From Corticium candelabrum (Eukaryota; Porifera; Homoscleromorpha; Homosclerophorida; Plakinidae): 64,000 bases of DNA. This document shows, piece after piece, positions 24,771-36,806 of the stretch. The position numbers and the translations under genes are program-made. Where the stretch lies: positions 16,059,588-16,123,587 of the forward strand of contig NC_085085.1 of NCBI RefSeq assembly GCF_963422355.1, given 5' to 3'. Each line of letters opens with the position of its first letter. Position 1 is the stretch's first letter. The notes under the pieces are model-generated. The model made no database searches. It was not told the DNA's origin and saw only the letters and a program-made list of their open reading frames with translations.

Positions 24771-26250
24771 TCAGTAACATTGTAGGAAATACTGTACTTT
24801 GACAGCCCTTAGATAAAAATCGAAGTGGTCCTGAGTAATTATGTTCATAACCTTGTCTGATAGTGACGCCCAATGGATTCTGCTAAAACTGGAAACTAAA
24901 GTTACAGGATACAGAGGGGAGGGGGATAAATAATTATAGTATAGTGACCCATGACTAGATTTTAAGCCTAGCAGATAACATGTCAAAATCCAACCTGTGG
25001 AATGTGCTTTAACTGCTGATTGCCAGCAAAGTTGCATTTTATCTATAATTCGCAATCATCACAGTATACATGTAACAGCTATAACATCATATATACTAAC
25101 CCATTACAGTTGTAAAAAGTTGTTTGACATCCTCATTAGAAGCTGCATCTGCTACTAATTCATTCAGCTCCATCATCTCACTCATAAAATCAATGTCTGT
25201 GTTTATTTCCCCTTCTGTTATAGCAATTCCATGTTCTGCTAACTACAACCCATAAACCATATTAGTTTCAATGCATTCTTTAGCTACATGCAGCATGCAT
25301 TTATAAAAACATTGCCTTACCAAGTAGAGACCTCGAGAAAGTGGGTCCAATAGTGTTTTATATGCTCTGTTCACAAATGCTGACTGCTGAGCAGAATGTA
25401 TCCGTTCATTCTATATAATCAATATCCAACAACATAACTAAATTGTGTGAATATCAGAACATGTTGGCATGACTAAGAATGTATTAATCCTAGGACAGAA
25501 CTGTAACTGCCGTCGATGTAGGAATAGGTCAGGCGTAATATTCTTATCTAATGCGGTCACAGCTAAACTTTATAAAGGCATTAAATTGATTTGAAGGAAG
25601 CTTTTGCTGCAACAAGAAAAGATGACAAGGAATCAAATATAACACGACTCCTCAGAAGCAATACAGCCAGTCTCCGTTTCATTTAAACATGTTAGAACTT
25701 GAGGTTACCAAAGAAGTTTGCTAACTCTCAATTGTGCACTGTGCTTTCATAAAAATTTATTTGTTAGGCCTATATATATATCCTCTATGTATACAAGTTG
25801 ACTTATGTATTATCCAAAAAGTAGATCACAATTAATGCTTGTAAGAGACAGACATAAAAACGTGTCCTTCACCAAATAAACATCCACTTCACCTGGCATT
25901 TCTGACTGAATTTATCTGGGTGAATCAAATTCTGTAATTCTCTGAATCGAGCTGTTAGTTGCCGAGTCTCGATCTCCAATGATCTTGCGCTAAGGAAAAG
26001 TTCCATGCCTCGCCTGATTACAAACATAATTCTAGCAGAAAGCATTTCGCATTTACACTTACATTCCAAAAACTGCAAAATAATCATCTGCGTATGGCGG
26101 CAACAGAACATTGTAAGAGCAACCACAGAACAAGTAAAATGGCTTGTTGCGAAGAGATAATCCGCACTTCCAGCAACTTGACGAGTTGCATCGTATCGAA
26201 AGAAGCCGGCTTGCACCACTCAAGATACGACTAGTACATCTACTCTGCAT
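24771..26250 (-). CDS. HSCB: HSCB, mitochondrial iron-sulfur cluster co-chaperone (HSC20), complete
   Basis: J-domain co-chaperone that delivers ISCU-bound Fe-S clusters to the mitochondrial HSP70. Exons (low..high): 26063-26250, 25893-26013, 25321-25410, 25101-25242, 24995-25042, 24771-24856; 675 nt, 224 residues (human 235). The N-terminus is Arg/Ser-rich and reads as a mitochondrial presequence. A Cys pair CWKC at 26-29 is followed by CGC at 42-44, where vertebrate proteins have a second CxxC. J domain: DYFAVFG, FRELQNLIHPDKFSQ with the HPD triad at 94-96, then FVNRAYKTLLDPLSRGLYLL. The C-terminal three-helix domain has FMSEMMELNELVADA and QDHFDFYLRAVKVQYF. The start at 26250 is the first Met of the presequence and lies 53 bp from the BOLA2 start. 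Confidence 0.92.
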
Positions 26251-26303
26251 TCCCAGTAAACAGGTTCGTTTTATACAGCACGCATGCGCAAAGTCAACTG
26301 AGA
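26251..26303. promoter_or_regulatory. Putative bidirectional promoter of HSCB and BOLA2 with an NRF1-like site
   Basis: The two start codons are 53 bp apart. The interval holds CACGCATGCGCA (26279-26290), close to the NRF1/palindromic CGCATGCGC element. NRF1 controls many mitochondrial genes in animals. There is no TATA box. Spacing and motif are seen directly; shared regulation is inferred. Confidence 0.6.
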
Positions 26304-26714
26304 ATGTCTGTTACTTTGTCTGATATAGAACAGAAGCTAAAGGAGGGCGTTGGTGCTACGCACGTCGTTAGTTTAGATCTGAACACACAAATTTGCAGTA
26401 GTAATTTTCTGCATATGTCGAGTTTAGGAAGTGAAGGACGTGTCTGGAGGCTGTGGATCGAGTTTTGAAGTACTGGTTGTATCCAGCCAGTTTGAAGGAA
26501 AGCCTTTACTGCAGAGACACAGGTAAGATTACTCAACAACTCTCTTATATATAATTATCTATCTACACTGTTTTAGAAGTTTAGACTACCTATATAATTG
26601 TAATTGAATGTTACATCTAGATTGGTGAATCGCTGCCTTGCAAATGAATTGGAGAAGATACATGCATTTTCGCAGAAGACCGTGACTCCTACAGAATGGG
26701 ATCAGAAGAAGTAG
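26304..26714 (+). CDS. BOLA2: BOLA2, BolA-like iron-sulfur/glutaredoxin partner, complete
   Basis: Three exons (26304-26366, 26428-26522, 26621-26714) encode 83 residues; human BOLA2 has 86. The BolA fold signatures are visible: [20 protein letters not shown] with QRHR, then [20 protein letters not shown] and TPTEW. The invariant His of RHR and the Cys/His ligands used to bind [2Fe-2S] with GLRX3-type monothiol glutaredoxins appear present. No targeting sequence is seen, in line with the cytosolic BOLA2 branch rather than mitochondrial BOLA1/3. It is divergent from HSCB. Confidence 0.93.
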
Positions 26715-27177
26715 GCTAGACTGTGAGGATTAATTGTCTTTGGATTCTACAAAAGTGTAACAGGAATTAACGAACTGTAGCTCCTCTGAAAAGCCAGAGT
26801 GATATTGTGGATGGTATAGGGGAGAAGTCTGACCTAGTTGTTGAATTTAGATTGCTAGTATGAAAGAAGCAACATCAAATTTTGATAGTATATACTGTAC
26901 AATGTATAATATGTGCAAGGTAGATTTCAGTCATATTTTTGTGTTAGTTCTGCAACAATCGCAAAATCTTAAATTTCATCCCAATGAAGATCTGATGTAT
27001 AGTAGGAAGCCTAGCTAGGTACACACGTTTACAATACTGATCGAATACGAAAAAAGTGGCAGCACAAATCAATTGCTGTAAAGGGTATAGTAGAAAAACA
27101 GTCTGAGAACCAATAAAAGTACCCAAGAAAGAGACAGTTGTTGATGTATTATAAAATCCATGAAGTATTTCCAGTAA
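26715..27177. other. Intergenic region between convergent BOLA2 and two-pore channel gene
   Basis: 463 bp shared by the two 3' ends. I see no gene or repeat here. Confidence 0.5.
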
Positions 27178-30100
27178 TCAAGTGTCTGGGTCTGGGTTTT
27201 TTCCCACTCTCTCCTCTTCACCTTTAATAGCAGTTGACAGGCGCTTCATTTGTGACATACTTATAGACACAGTTCCAGAACTTTTTATTACTGCTTCATA
27301 GTCCTCAATCCATCTCTAAACAGAGCAAGTACATTGTATGCACATGACTGGAAATCAAAATAACTTGGAGGAATGTCTGCAAACAGAACAACTTACCGGG
27401 ATATCATCTTTATACAGTGTCAAACTCAAATCATCCTTTGTCCTGCGTCTCTTACCAACATACGTAAACAGGTTCTAAAAAGTGATTGAAACACCATGGG
27501 CACACTTAATGCAGAAATTAGACAATACAAATTGAGTAGTTAGTTAGTAACAATCAATTAACACAAAGTACAGTGTAGGCTGCCAGGATGGAAGAATGGG
27601 TATTAGATTTGACCAAACTTCTTTATGGACAGCCGTTATTCTAGCATTCTTTCCCTTATGAGGAATCCATTGAGTTCCCTTGGATCTCCCGCACACACAG
27701 AATGCAACCAGAAACTAACCATGTGCATGCACATTAGTGTGACCAGATATTAGAGTATAAAACAGCTAAAATGCTAGATATATAGAACACATACGTCTTC
27801 TGGATTTGATGAAGGAGAACGCAGTAAATCTTCAGTGTTAAGTGTCACATTGTATTTCTTTGAAGTCACACTCTTCTGAGACTCTACAAAAACACAGCGA
27901 TTAGGATGGTTGTAAGACAGAGAATGCAATTTGTTAAATGTACCATCTGCCTGTTTTTGTTCACTGTCAATAGACAGAAAGGCATCCAGAACAAATGAAA
28001 CAACAATAGTCACAATAACCTGCAGAAAGCATTACCAGATTAGTCAAATAAGCATTTTTGATTTCAAGAATGGACTGCAATGGCAGTAAGACTAATAACA
28101 TCCTGTGGCAGAGGTAATAAACAGATGAACATAGAATTGTAATATATAATGTTGAAATCTTACAAGAATAACAAGGTAAAAAATCATGAAGTATGCTCGA
28201 GCAAGTTCACCACAGACAAGTGCATAAGCATCCTGCAATGAGAAACAATGTTGGCACTGAAGTATTAGTACAGCTTTTGCTTGTATGTGATTATCAAGTT
28301 GTATACCATGATAATAAACCAATTGTTGACCACAGTGAGAACAAACAGCGTCTCTAAAGAAACATACTACCTACAATACTTGGAAACTAAACAAGCAGAT
28401 CGAGAATCTCACGGTATGATCTCAGTATGTTGTTGAAATTAATATCATGATACCGCCCAGTCTTCTCGCCATTGTAGTAGGTAGTTAGGTAGGAGTCTGT
28501 CTCGCTGGAAAGCCATAGACAGTTTGAGTGAACTGTTTCTACTTGATGGTAATCAGCAAATATATACTTGTTAAAGATGCCTTTTGTAATTCTGTTGGCA
28601 AATACTTCCATGCCAATGATAGCAAAGAAATAGTATATGTTTGCCAGCAACATTAGCATACTAGAACAGAACAAAGTTGTTTTATCTCTGATTTTGTATC
28701 GAAGTGCTAAATCAGTAAAATGTGTTGTACACAAAAGTGGACAACATCAGATCAAATCAATATTTATAAGATATTCCTCCTGTGGTCACTAGTGCAATTC
28801 AGCATCAATGCCTGCATCACCAAGCTTATCTCAATCTGCCACACCTTTAGGAAGACCTTAATTTTAGTTAAACTATGAACATTGCACGAGAACATAGTGA
28901 TATGTGGTTTCATTATTCTTTCATGATATGAGAGGAACTAACAGCAGCAGCAATTCGCAAACAGACTGCAGTTTCAGAATCCAGGGACTGAAGAGGTTAA
29001 CCTACGTGAGTAGAAAGAGAAGTCAACCTGGAGCATGAAACACAAATGAATAGTTTCACAAAGTGGATAAAGATAGTCTTGTTAAATAACATCATTTGCC
29101 TATTGTACACACTTGTTCACTGTGAGTCGTGTTACTGCAGTTAGTATCAATTCGAAAGTCGTTATTCAAGGGCAGTCATTTTTGATAAGGGATAGTTGTT
29201 CCAAACCTGCAAAATTATCACAGAAACCTAATAGGTGTTCAAAACGCCACTTTGATTACTGTCTTATTAGCTAGAGTGTGTAAAATTGAAGGTGAAAGGA
29301 ATGCAGTTGTTCTCGATAGTAAGTGGGGATAAGCAGTTTAATAAAGCCAACACATGGAAAGAGCAAGATAAACAGTCTGGTTCTGCATTATGATACAAGT
29401 CCATGATCTATTCAAGAAAAAATCAATAGCAGCTTACTGTGACATTCTTGGCATAACAACCCACAGAGTAAATAGTACATCACGATATCGCTTTCGCAAA
29501 GCAAACAATCTACACATTACAACTCAGAGTAGTCCATTTCATAAAGCATGTGCACATAGTATGATATACAGGAGATACCTGATCAGCCTCAAAGGTCGTA
29601 GAAACACAAAGCTTGTAAGGTTGTCATCTGCAATTTGGCCAACAAGACTCACAATTACGATAACCATGTCAAACCTTGAAAAAGAAGCGCTGTACCAAAA
29701 ACTTAAGCTAAAAAACTGACCACTTCTATACCAGTTCCAGACATCTCTGAAGTACCCTTGTGGCCCAAGTCCAAACATTTTCAGGACTAATTCCAGACAA
29801 TATACTACAAAAATCACAATTGTACGTACACAAACACTTGAGAAACACTATTGTGTTGCTTTAATAATAATATAACGTTGTATATACATTAACAAAAGGA
29901 TACGGTTTCTGTTTCCTGCAGTACTAGATATGCAGGTACATAGCAGCACCATCACCACTAAGAGACTATACTTAGAAACAGTAAAGCAACTGATAATTCT
30001 AAACATATCCACAAATTATCTGTTACTGAAATGAGGTCTACTGAACAAAGAGCCCCAAGTTGTCACAACTGTAGTAGATGACTACAAAGATTGGTTACTT

Positions 30101-33100
30101 TCACTGCCCAACTATAAAATCTTGTAACCACTCCTTCGTGCTTGCTACACATTTTCCTAGACACTGTACGTCTACAATGCTACCTGACAGCATTTGAAAA
30201 AGCTTTAATTATTATAGTTGGACATACAGGCTCAACAAGATATATGTTGTGTATAATGCAACTAAGCAAAACTTAATTCCATACAGGCCAGAAATAGATC
30301 GTCCACAGAATCAAATCTTGCTGACTGACCAGTGGGATCTGTACAATATAAAAACAATCAGTTTCACGTGTACACTCAAGTTGTATGAAGAAATGCAAAT
30401 GACCAGTTGTATAACTTGCTTCAAATATCAAAGCTGCCAAGTTCAGTAAAAGCACAAATCCAACAAGAAAATGAAAGTATTTATGCTCAACAACTCGGCC
30501 AACCACTAACAAAACACAAACTGATAACATTAATTGATGGTCGCATATTGTCTAGAATACTGTACTACCTTTGCCACACTTCGATAACACAACAGGGCAT
30601 CTTGGCATATCGTACCATCGACCGTGCTCTCGACCTTTTTTCATATGCACCCAGCGCATGTCACAGAAAAGAAACAAGTCCAAAAACTGGCTGAGTCTAA
30701 ACAACAGTAAATGCCTAAAAGTCTCTAACAACAACAACAACAACAACAACAATAACAACAACAATATTAATAATAACAAATAATTAAGTCCTCTAACAAC
30801 TATATTCCTGAGAGACTGACTGCCTTATCTCTGAGAACACCAAACATGTTTAACACCACCATCAGCTAGCTTTAATGCAGAATCTCCTTTCATTGCCGAG
30901 GTCATCAAGCATGTGTTTCAGATGATGCAGAACAAAGAAATCAAAGCTGGACCAATAGACAGTTTTCTCTTGGCTGTTACTAAGAGTCGATTGTCTAGAT
31001 GACTTTACTTGTACATTCTTCTAGTCACGTCTTGTTTGTAGTATAGGAGTGTTGCTTGTTACTGTAAACAGCTGTAGACCATTGTCAGTAGCATGATATA
31101 TTCAAATACATTGTATTTCAACAAATAATAACAACTAATAAAAAATAATAAAAATAACTACTACTGAGAGACATAGTGTATTTGAATAAAAGTACTACGT
31201 ACATATACAATGAATAAAATATACATACACTAATGTGTCCACAAAGTTTACTACTACGACTGTAAAGCAAACACAACAACTAGGTAGCGACATTCTGCAT
31301 GCCCAGAGACATGATATATTCAATTAACAGTAAGACAAACCACTCTCAGCAGAAGCCAAGAGTATACTGTTGTTAGTGATTAGGTGCTTTGTTTCGGATC
31401 TGCACCCCCTGATACACATAACTGCAGATCGAAGTAATGCGAAGCTTAGTCGACATCTGACCCAGTACAGTGTTGTACTGTAGGCCATTTCCTGCTTTTC
31501 TGAGACGAGAGATGATAGTCGTTTCAGAAATGTTGATGTTAAGTTGCTTGCTCCTCCTGTGCAAGAGAATATCAGTGGTGTGAAAGAAGGTTGTTAGACT
31601 CTTCTGATTTGAGCCTCGTATTTACGTTTCTTTTCTTGCTCTTGTTTCCTGTACAGAGATGATATTGCTGATGACCTATATGACTGAGCAAGAGGATTAA
31701 AGATTCTGACATCAAAGTATGTTTTCTGAAATCTACCACCCCAGAAACCGCATGCGGAGATGTCCAGCCTGGCTTCATCATCAGTGCTGTTACTCTTCTG
31801 AAGCAGTATCTTTCCAGTCAGTTTTTGTAAAATTGGTTCTTTCTGGACATCATGACAGACATCATCCAATAGGTTAACCACAATGTCTTGGGTCTCATTG
31901 TGCCTCAGTGTTGGAAATCCACCAGTAGGACATGAGAGTGAGTGATCAACTGAGAAATGGTCTCCACAAGGGCAGAAATCAGGTAGAAATGCTGATCACC
32001 AGCCATAGCGTAGACATAGTGCGTCGTGAAACTCAGATTTTGTCAGAAGAAAACTATGCTCTTCTATAGGTAGAGCTGTCAGCCACACAGAACCACCTTC
32101 CTCTTTGGCTAAATCAACAGCACGTTTGAGATTTGTATTGAGGTTGGCAGAAATTTCCTCATCAGTGACATTGATGACAAGGTTTTTCTGACGTTTGACT
32201 GAGGCTTTCAATACGCTTTGTTGTTGTGAAACCTCCTCAGTCATTTGATTTTGCTGCTGAAGAATGAGCTTGGTAAGAGGCTCTGTAACTTTCAAGGAGT
32301 AAGCAAACTCTCTGTGTAGGGACAAAGGATCAATGATTCCAAGTTCACCTCGTCGAGTTGGAAGAGCAAATACTTTTCTCATCGTTTCCCCAGGGGTGGA
32401 TTGACCCGTTAATGCAGGAATTAGGTCTATAACTACTACTACTACTACTACCACCACCACCACCACCACCACCACCACCACCACCACCACCACTACTACT
32501 ACTATCTGAGTCTGAGATCAAGCAGTATTGGGGTGGTATCCTAGAAACTGAGGTATATCACAATGAGTCTGCCTTCTGGCTGAGATGTCAACCGATGGCG
32601 AGATGCACCGGAGAGATGAGCAGCAGTGGTTACCTATCTCAGACAATGAGGTCACATCGTGTCTCAAAAGGATGGGGAACTGGAAGTCTCCTGGTCCAGA
32701 CATGGTTTCTGGGTCAAGCGTATCACGTGTCTTCACACTGATCTGACTCGTAACTACAACCTGCTGGTTCAGAATCCAGACTCTGTACCCGACTGCTTGT
32801 CTCAAGGAATAACCACTCTGATTCCTAAGAATGACAAGACTGACCAGGCCAAAAATTACCGGCCTATCATGTGTCTGTCTGTCTTCTATAAGACCCTCAC
32901 CTCAGTCATCAGGCAGAGGATCGCAGGGCATTTGGTTCAGAGAAACCTCATGGCTCCGGAGCAGAAGGGTTGTTGACAGAGATCTTTTGGTGCAAAGGAT
33001 CAACTGATGATCAACAAGCTGCTTACTGAAGACTGTAAGACCAGGCACAAGAGCTTGAGCATAACTTGGGGTGAACTACCAGAAAGCCTATGACAGCGTG

Positions 33101-36100
33101 CCACACAGTTGGTTGCTCCAATGCCTCCAGATGCATAATATCAGACCAGTCTTGTGCAAGTTCCTGTCACGTGTGATGAAGAGTTGGAGGACATCGATGG
33201 TGCTTTCTTACGGGAATAGTACGATCAAGACAAGGCTTATGAAGATCAGGAGGGGTATTTTCCAAGGTGACTCATCTTCTCCACTTCTCTTCTGTATGGC
33301 TCTCAATCCTCTGAGTAAGGAGTTGAACAGAACCGGTTACGGCTATTGGATAACCACTGGGCATGGTGAGACTGCCAAACGTCAGCTCATCAGTCATCTA
33401 CTTTACATGGATGATCTGAAGCTGTATGGCAAAGACTCTGATCAGTTGGATGGGTTGTTGCACACGATGCATACCTTCTCTGATGACATCCAGATGAAGT
33501 TTGGTCTGGACAAATGTGCTGTTGCACACTTTGTCAATGGCAGGCTATCTGGACACAACTCTGGAGTGATGGTAGGAAAACGGACACCATCAATTGTCTG
33601 GAACTGGGTCAAGTCTACAAGTACTTGGGTGTAGATGAGAGTAACGGTATTCAGCACAGCATGATGCGGAAGAGACTTCATCGTGAGTACTTCAGCAAAG
33701 TGAAGGTGGTTCTCCAGACTGAGTTGTATGGTTGAAACAAGACTCTAGCCATCAATGGGTTTGCACTACCGGTTCTCACTTACAGTTTTGGCGTCATTGA
33801 TTGAGGCGCACAGACCTGCAGCAGCTCAATCAACAGGCCAGAAAGCTCCTCTCTATGCACGGTGTCCACCATCCTTCTGCAGACGTTGACCGACTGTATG
33901 CTCCTTGCAGTGATGGGGGTAGGGGTTACAACAGATTGAGTCGACATATCAATCTTGTATTGTGAGACTGAACTGTTACCTTTCTGACAGTTCTGATCCT
34001 TTTGTACAGATGATACGGAAGTGTGACTCCGGAAAATCTTCACACTCGATCAAGCGCATGGCTTGTCGGTTTACTGCACAGCTGCGGAGAAGTCTTGCTT
34101 CGAACGACAAGTCGCAAAGCTTACACAGGAATGCATCCATCTCGGTTGAAGGTGGCTTCAAGCAAGCACCTGAAACAGATGCGAGACATTACCGTATGTG
34201 TTGCAGTTCGCGGTCCTGGAGCGGGAAGCCTATGCACGGGCAGTATCGCCGTCTCAGAGCAACCGCCTGCGGACATGAAAGAGACCCACGGATGGTTAAA
34301 GGCAGCGAATCTTCCTGTTGCAACTGAGGAACTGGTTGTTGCTGCTCAAGACCAAGCTCTTCGGACTCGGTACTATGAGCGCAAGATTCTACATCGTGAT
34401 GTCAGTCCTACTTGCCGCATGTGCAGTGGAGGCCTGGAAACAGTCGACCACATTGTGGCAGGCTGTAGTTCTATGGCACCGATGCACTACACTGATCGAC
34501 ACAATCAGGTGGCCTCCATCATTCACTGGGATGTTTGTCGCCATTTGGGGTTCCAGTGGAAAGCAGATGGCACCGGCATCATTCTGATAAGCTTGTGAAA
34601 ATGGATGGCATTACTATGATGTGGGATACCACTATCCCCACTGCCAGAAGGATCAAAGCCAATCGTCCAGACATCTGTCTCAGAAATAAGAAGACAAACA
34701 CTTGTCTTTCTATTGATATCAGCTGTACTGCTGATGGCAACATAGGCAGGAAACATGCTGAGAAGTTGACGAAGTACAGCGACTTGCGAGTGGAGATAAG
34801 CTGCATGTGGCATTGTCGAACACTGGTGGTTCTGGTGGTCTTGGGAGCTTTGGGCACTGTGCACGCAGATATGGCACGGTGGCTGGACATTATTCCAGGT
34901 CATCACAACCTGCAGCACTTACAGAAAACAGTTCTTCTGGGATCTACTCGAATCCTTCATAAAGTCATATCTTCTTTCTAGACAGCCGTGATGGTCTAAG
35001 TACTTCTGAAGCAGGGTTTGCTTCCGGTACTTGTAATAGACTTTACAAACCAGACTGATCAGGTTCAGCATGACATATCTGAATGGAGAACATTTTCAAC
35101 ATAAGATAGCAAATAACAGTGACTGTGCTATAGCAGACAATTCTGCAAGAAAACTATGGAGGCACGGAGAACAGGCATTTTTCTATGTATGGTTATGTTA
35201 TCCAAACACCAAGTCCTATAGCCAACACTCCTCTTAATCAGTCTATGCAATGCACAAAGTGAGAAAAATAGGAATGCGGAGAAAGGGTATGTTAACTGAT
35301 GATTTTGTAACTTACTGTATACTCCCAGTGCCATCCTGATCAAGGACTTTACAACAACATACAATTTCAACATGGTCTACAAATTGATGAATGGATGAAA
35401 CAACAGATTCAGAAACCATTTAAGATTCACTTACTCATTCTCGGTTTGAAGTATTTCATCAGTTCTTTAAACTGGTTATACTTCATGACCTAGCAAAACA
35501 ACAAACACAAAAATACAGTAACACATAATACAAGATCATAAAACAGACTTGAACTGCTAACAGTAGAGAGTCAGTCGTCTGAACTTTAGATAAATAAACA
35601 TGTCAGACAATGGAATGGGCTGGCCATGCACATATATGGTGTGCTCATTATATTAGAACTCTGTGTGTGTTGCCTGTTTGTGCAATGACTACAGTACTGC
35701 TGGTTCTAGTTATGTTGCTGTTGGAAAGAAAAGGAAGAGAGTAGTATTGAGCATTGAAGACAAATTCGAAACCTGCACTTTGGTGAAGAGTGGAAGGGTC
35801 CACTCTAGTGAACAATTAGCACATTTCTTTTTATGTACTTATGGTTGATATTTAATAACTTCACTTATCTAATATTTCACTTATCTGAACCCTTCAGTCC
35901 CAGCATGTTCCCATAACTGACTCTCTACTGTACTAACAGTGACTACAAACAACTACCAGCAGTCTACTACTGCTAATTAAGTTAAAGAAAAAGGTGGTGG
36001 TGCATTTAACAACAGCTCTAGTAAGTTCAGACAGCCACAAACCACAATCCAAGCTAATCTCGCGTAGCCAGACCCCTTTCCACCACGTCATACTTCCGGG

Positions 36101-36759
36101 CACAAGTATGACGCAGCGGAAAGGGGTCTGGCTATGCGAGACTAAATCCAAGCTACTTCATCAAATTCGCTATACAGTAACGTCAATCGATACACTAAAG
36201 TAGACTATGCAAATTAAGCGGAACTATGATGCACATTCTTCTTGTCTCTGTATAATGTCACATTGCCGTTTCTCAGGTGAAAATGAGTGACAAAAGAGTT
36301 TATCCATATCATTCAGCATTAACTGACTGCTTACTTGGTAGTAACTATATTCGGTTGTAAAACACACCCCTGCTCACGTGCCCAACGTCCTACCAAGTCT
36401 GCGTAGCTAGACAAAGCTAAGTATATGTCATCAATGATACTACAAATGTGGCAGTCAGCATACTAGCATACTGCTTCAACAACTAGGAATCGGTCAATTA
36501 ATAACTTGGCCAAAAGATGGTACTTTCTGGTGTCAAGTACATACGTTCCAGCCATACATCAAATATAACAATAACTACTACCCCACTGTAATCACCCTCC
36601 CACTTTTATGATTAAAAGGTAGTACCAATCTATTCCTTGTGGAAAGCATATAAATGATAAAGTAAAATATCCATCTGGGTACATGCTTTCGACCCCCCCA
36701 CACACACACACACACACGTGCACACACACACACACACGTGCACACACACACACACACGT

Positions 36760-36806
<47 letters not shown>

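Noticed and set aside
30841..30960. Candidate channel exon reading [13 protein letters not shown] on the minus strand
   Set aside because: No GT donor before a stop; the exon at 30569-30696 fits the family and phase much better.
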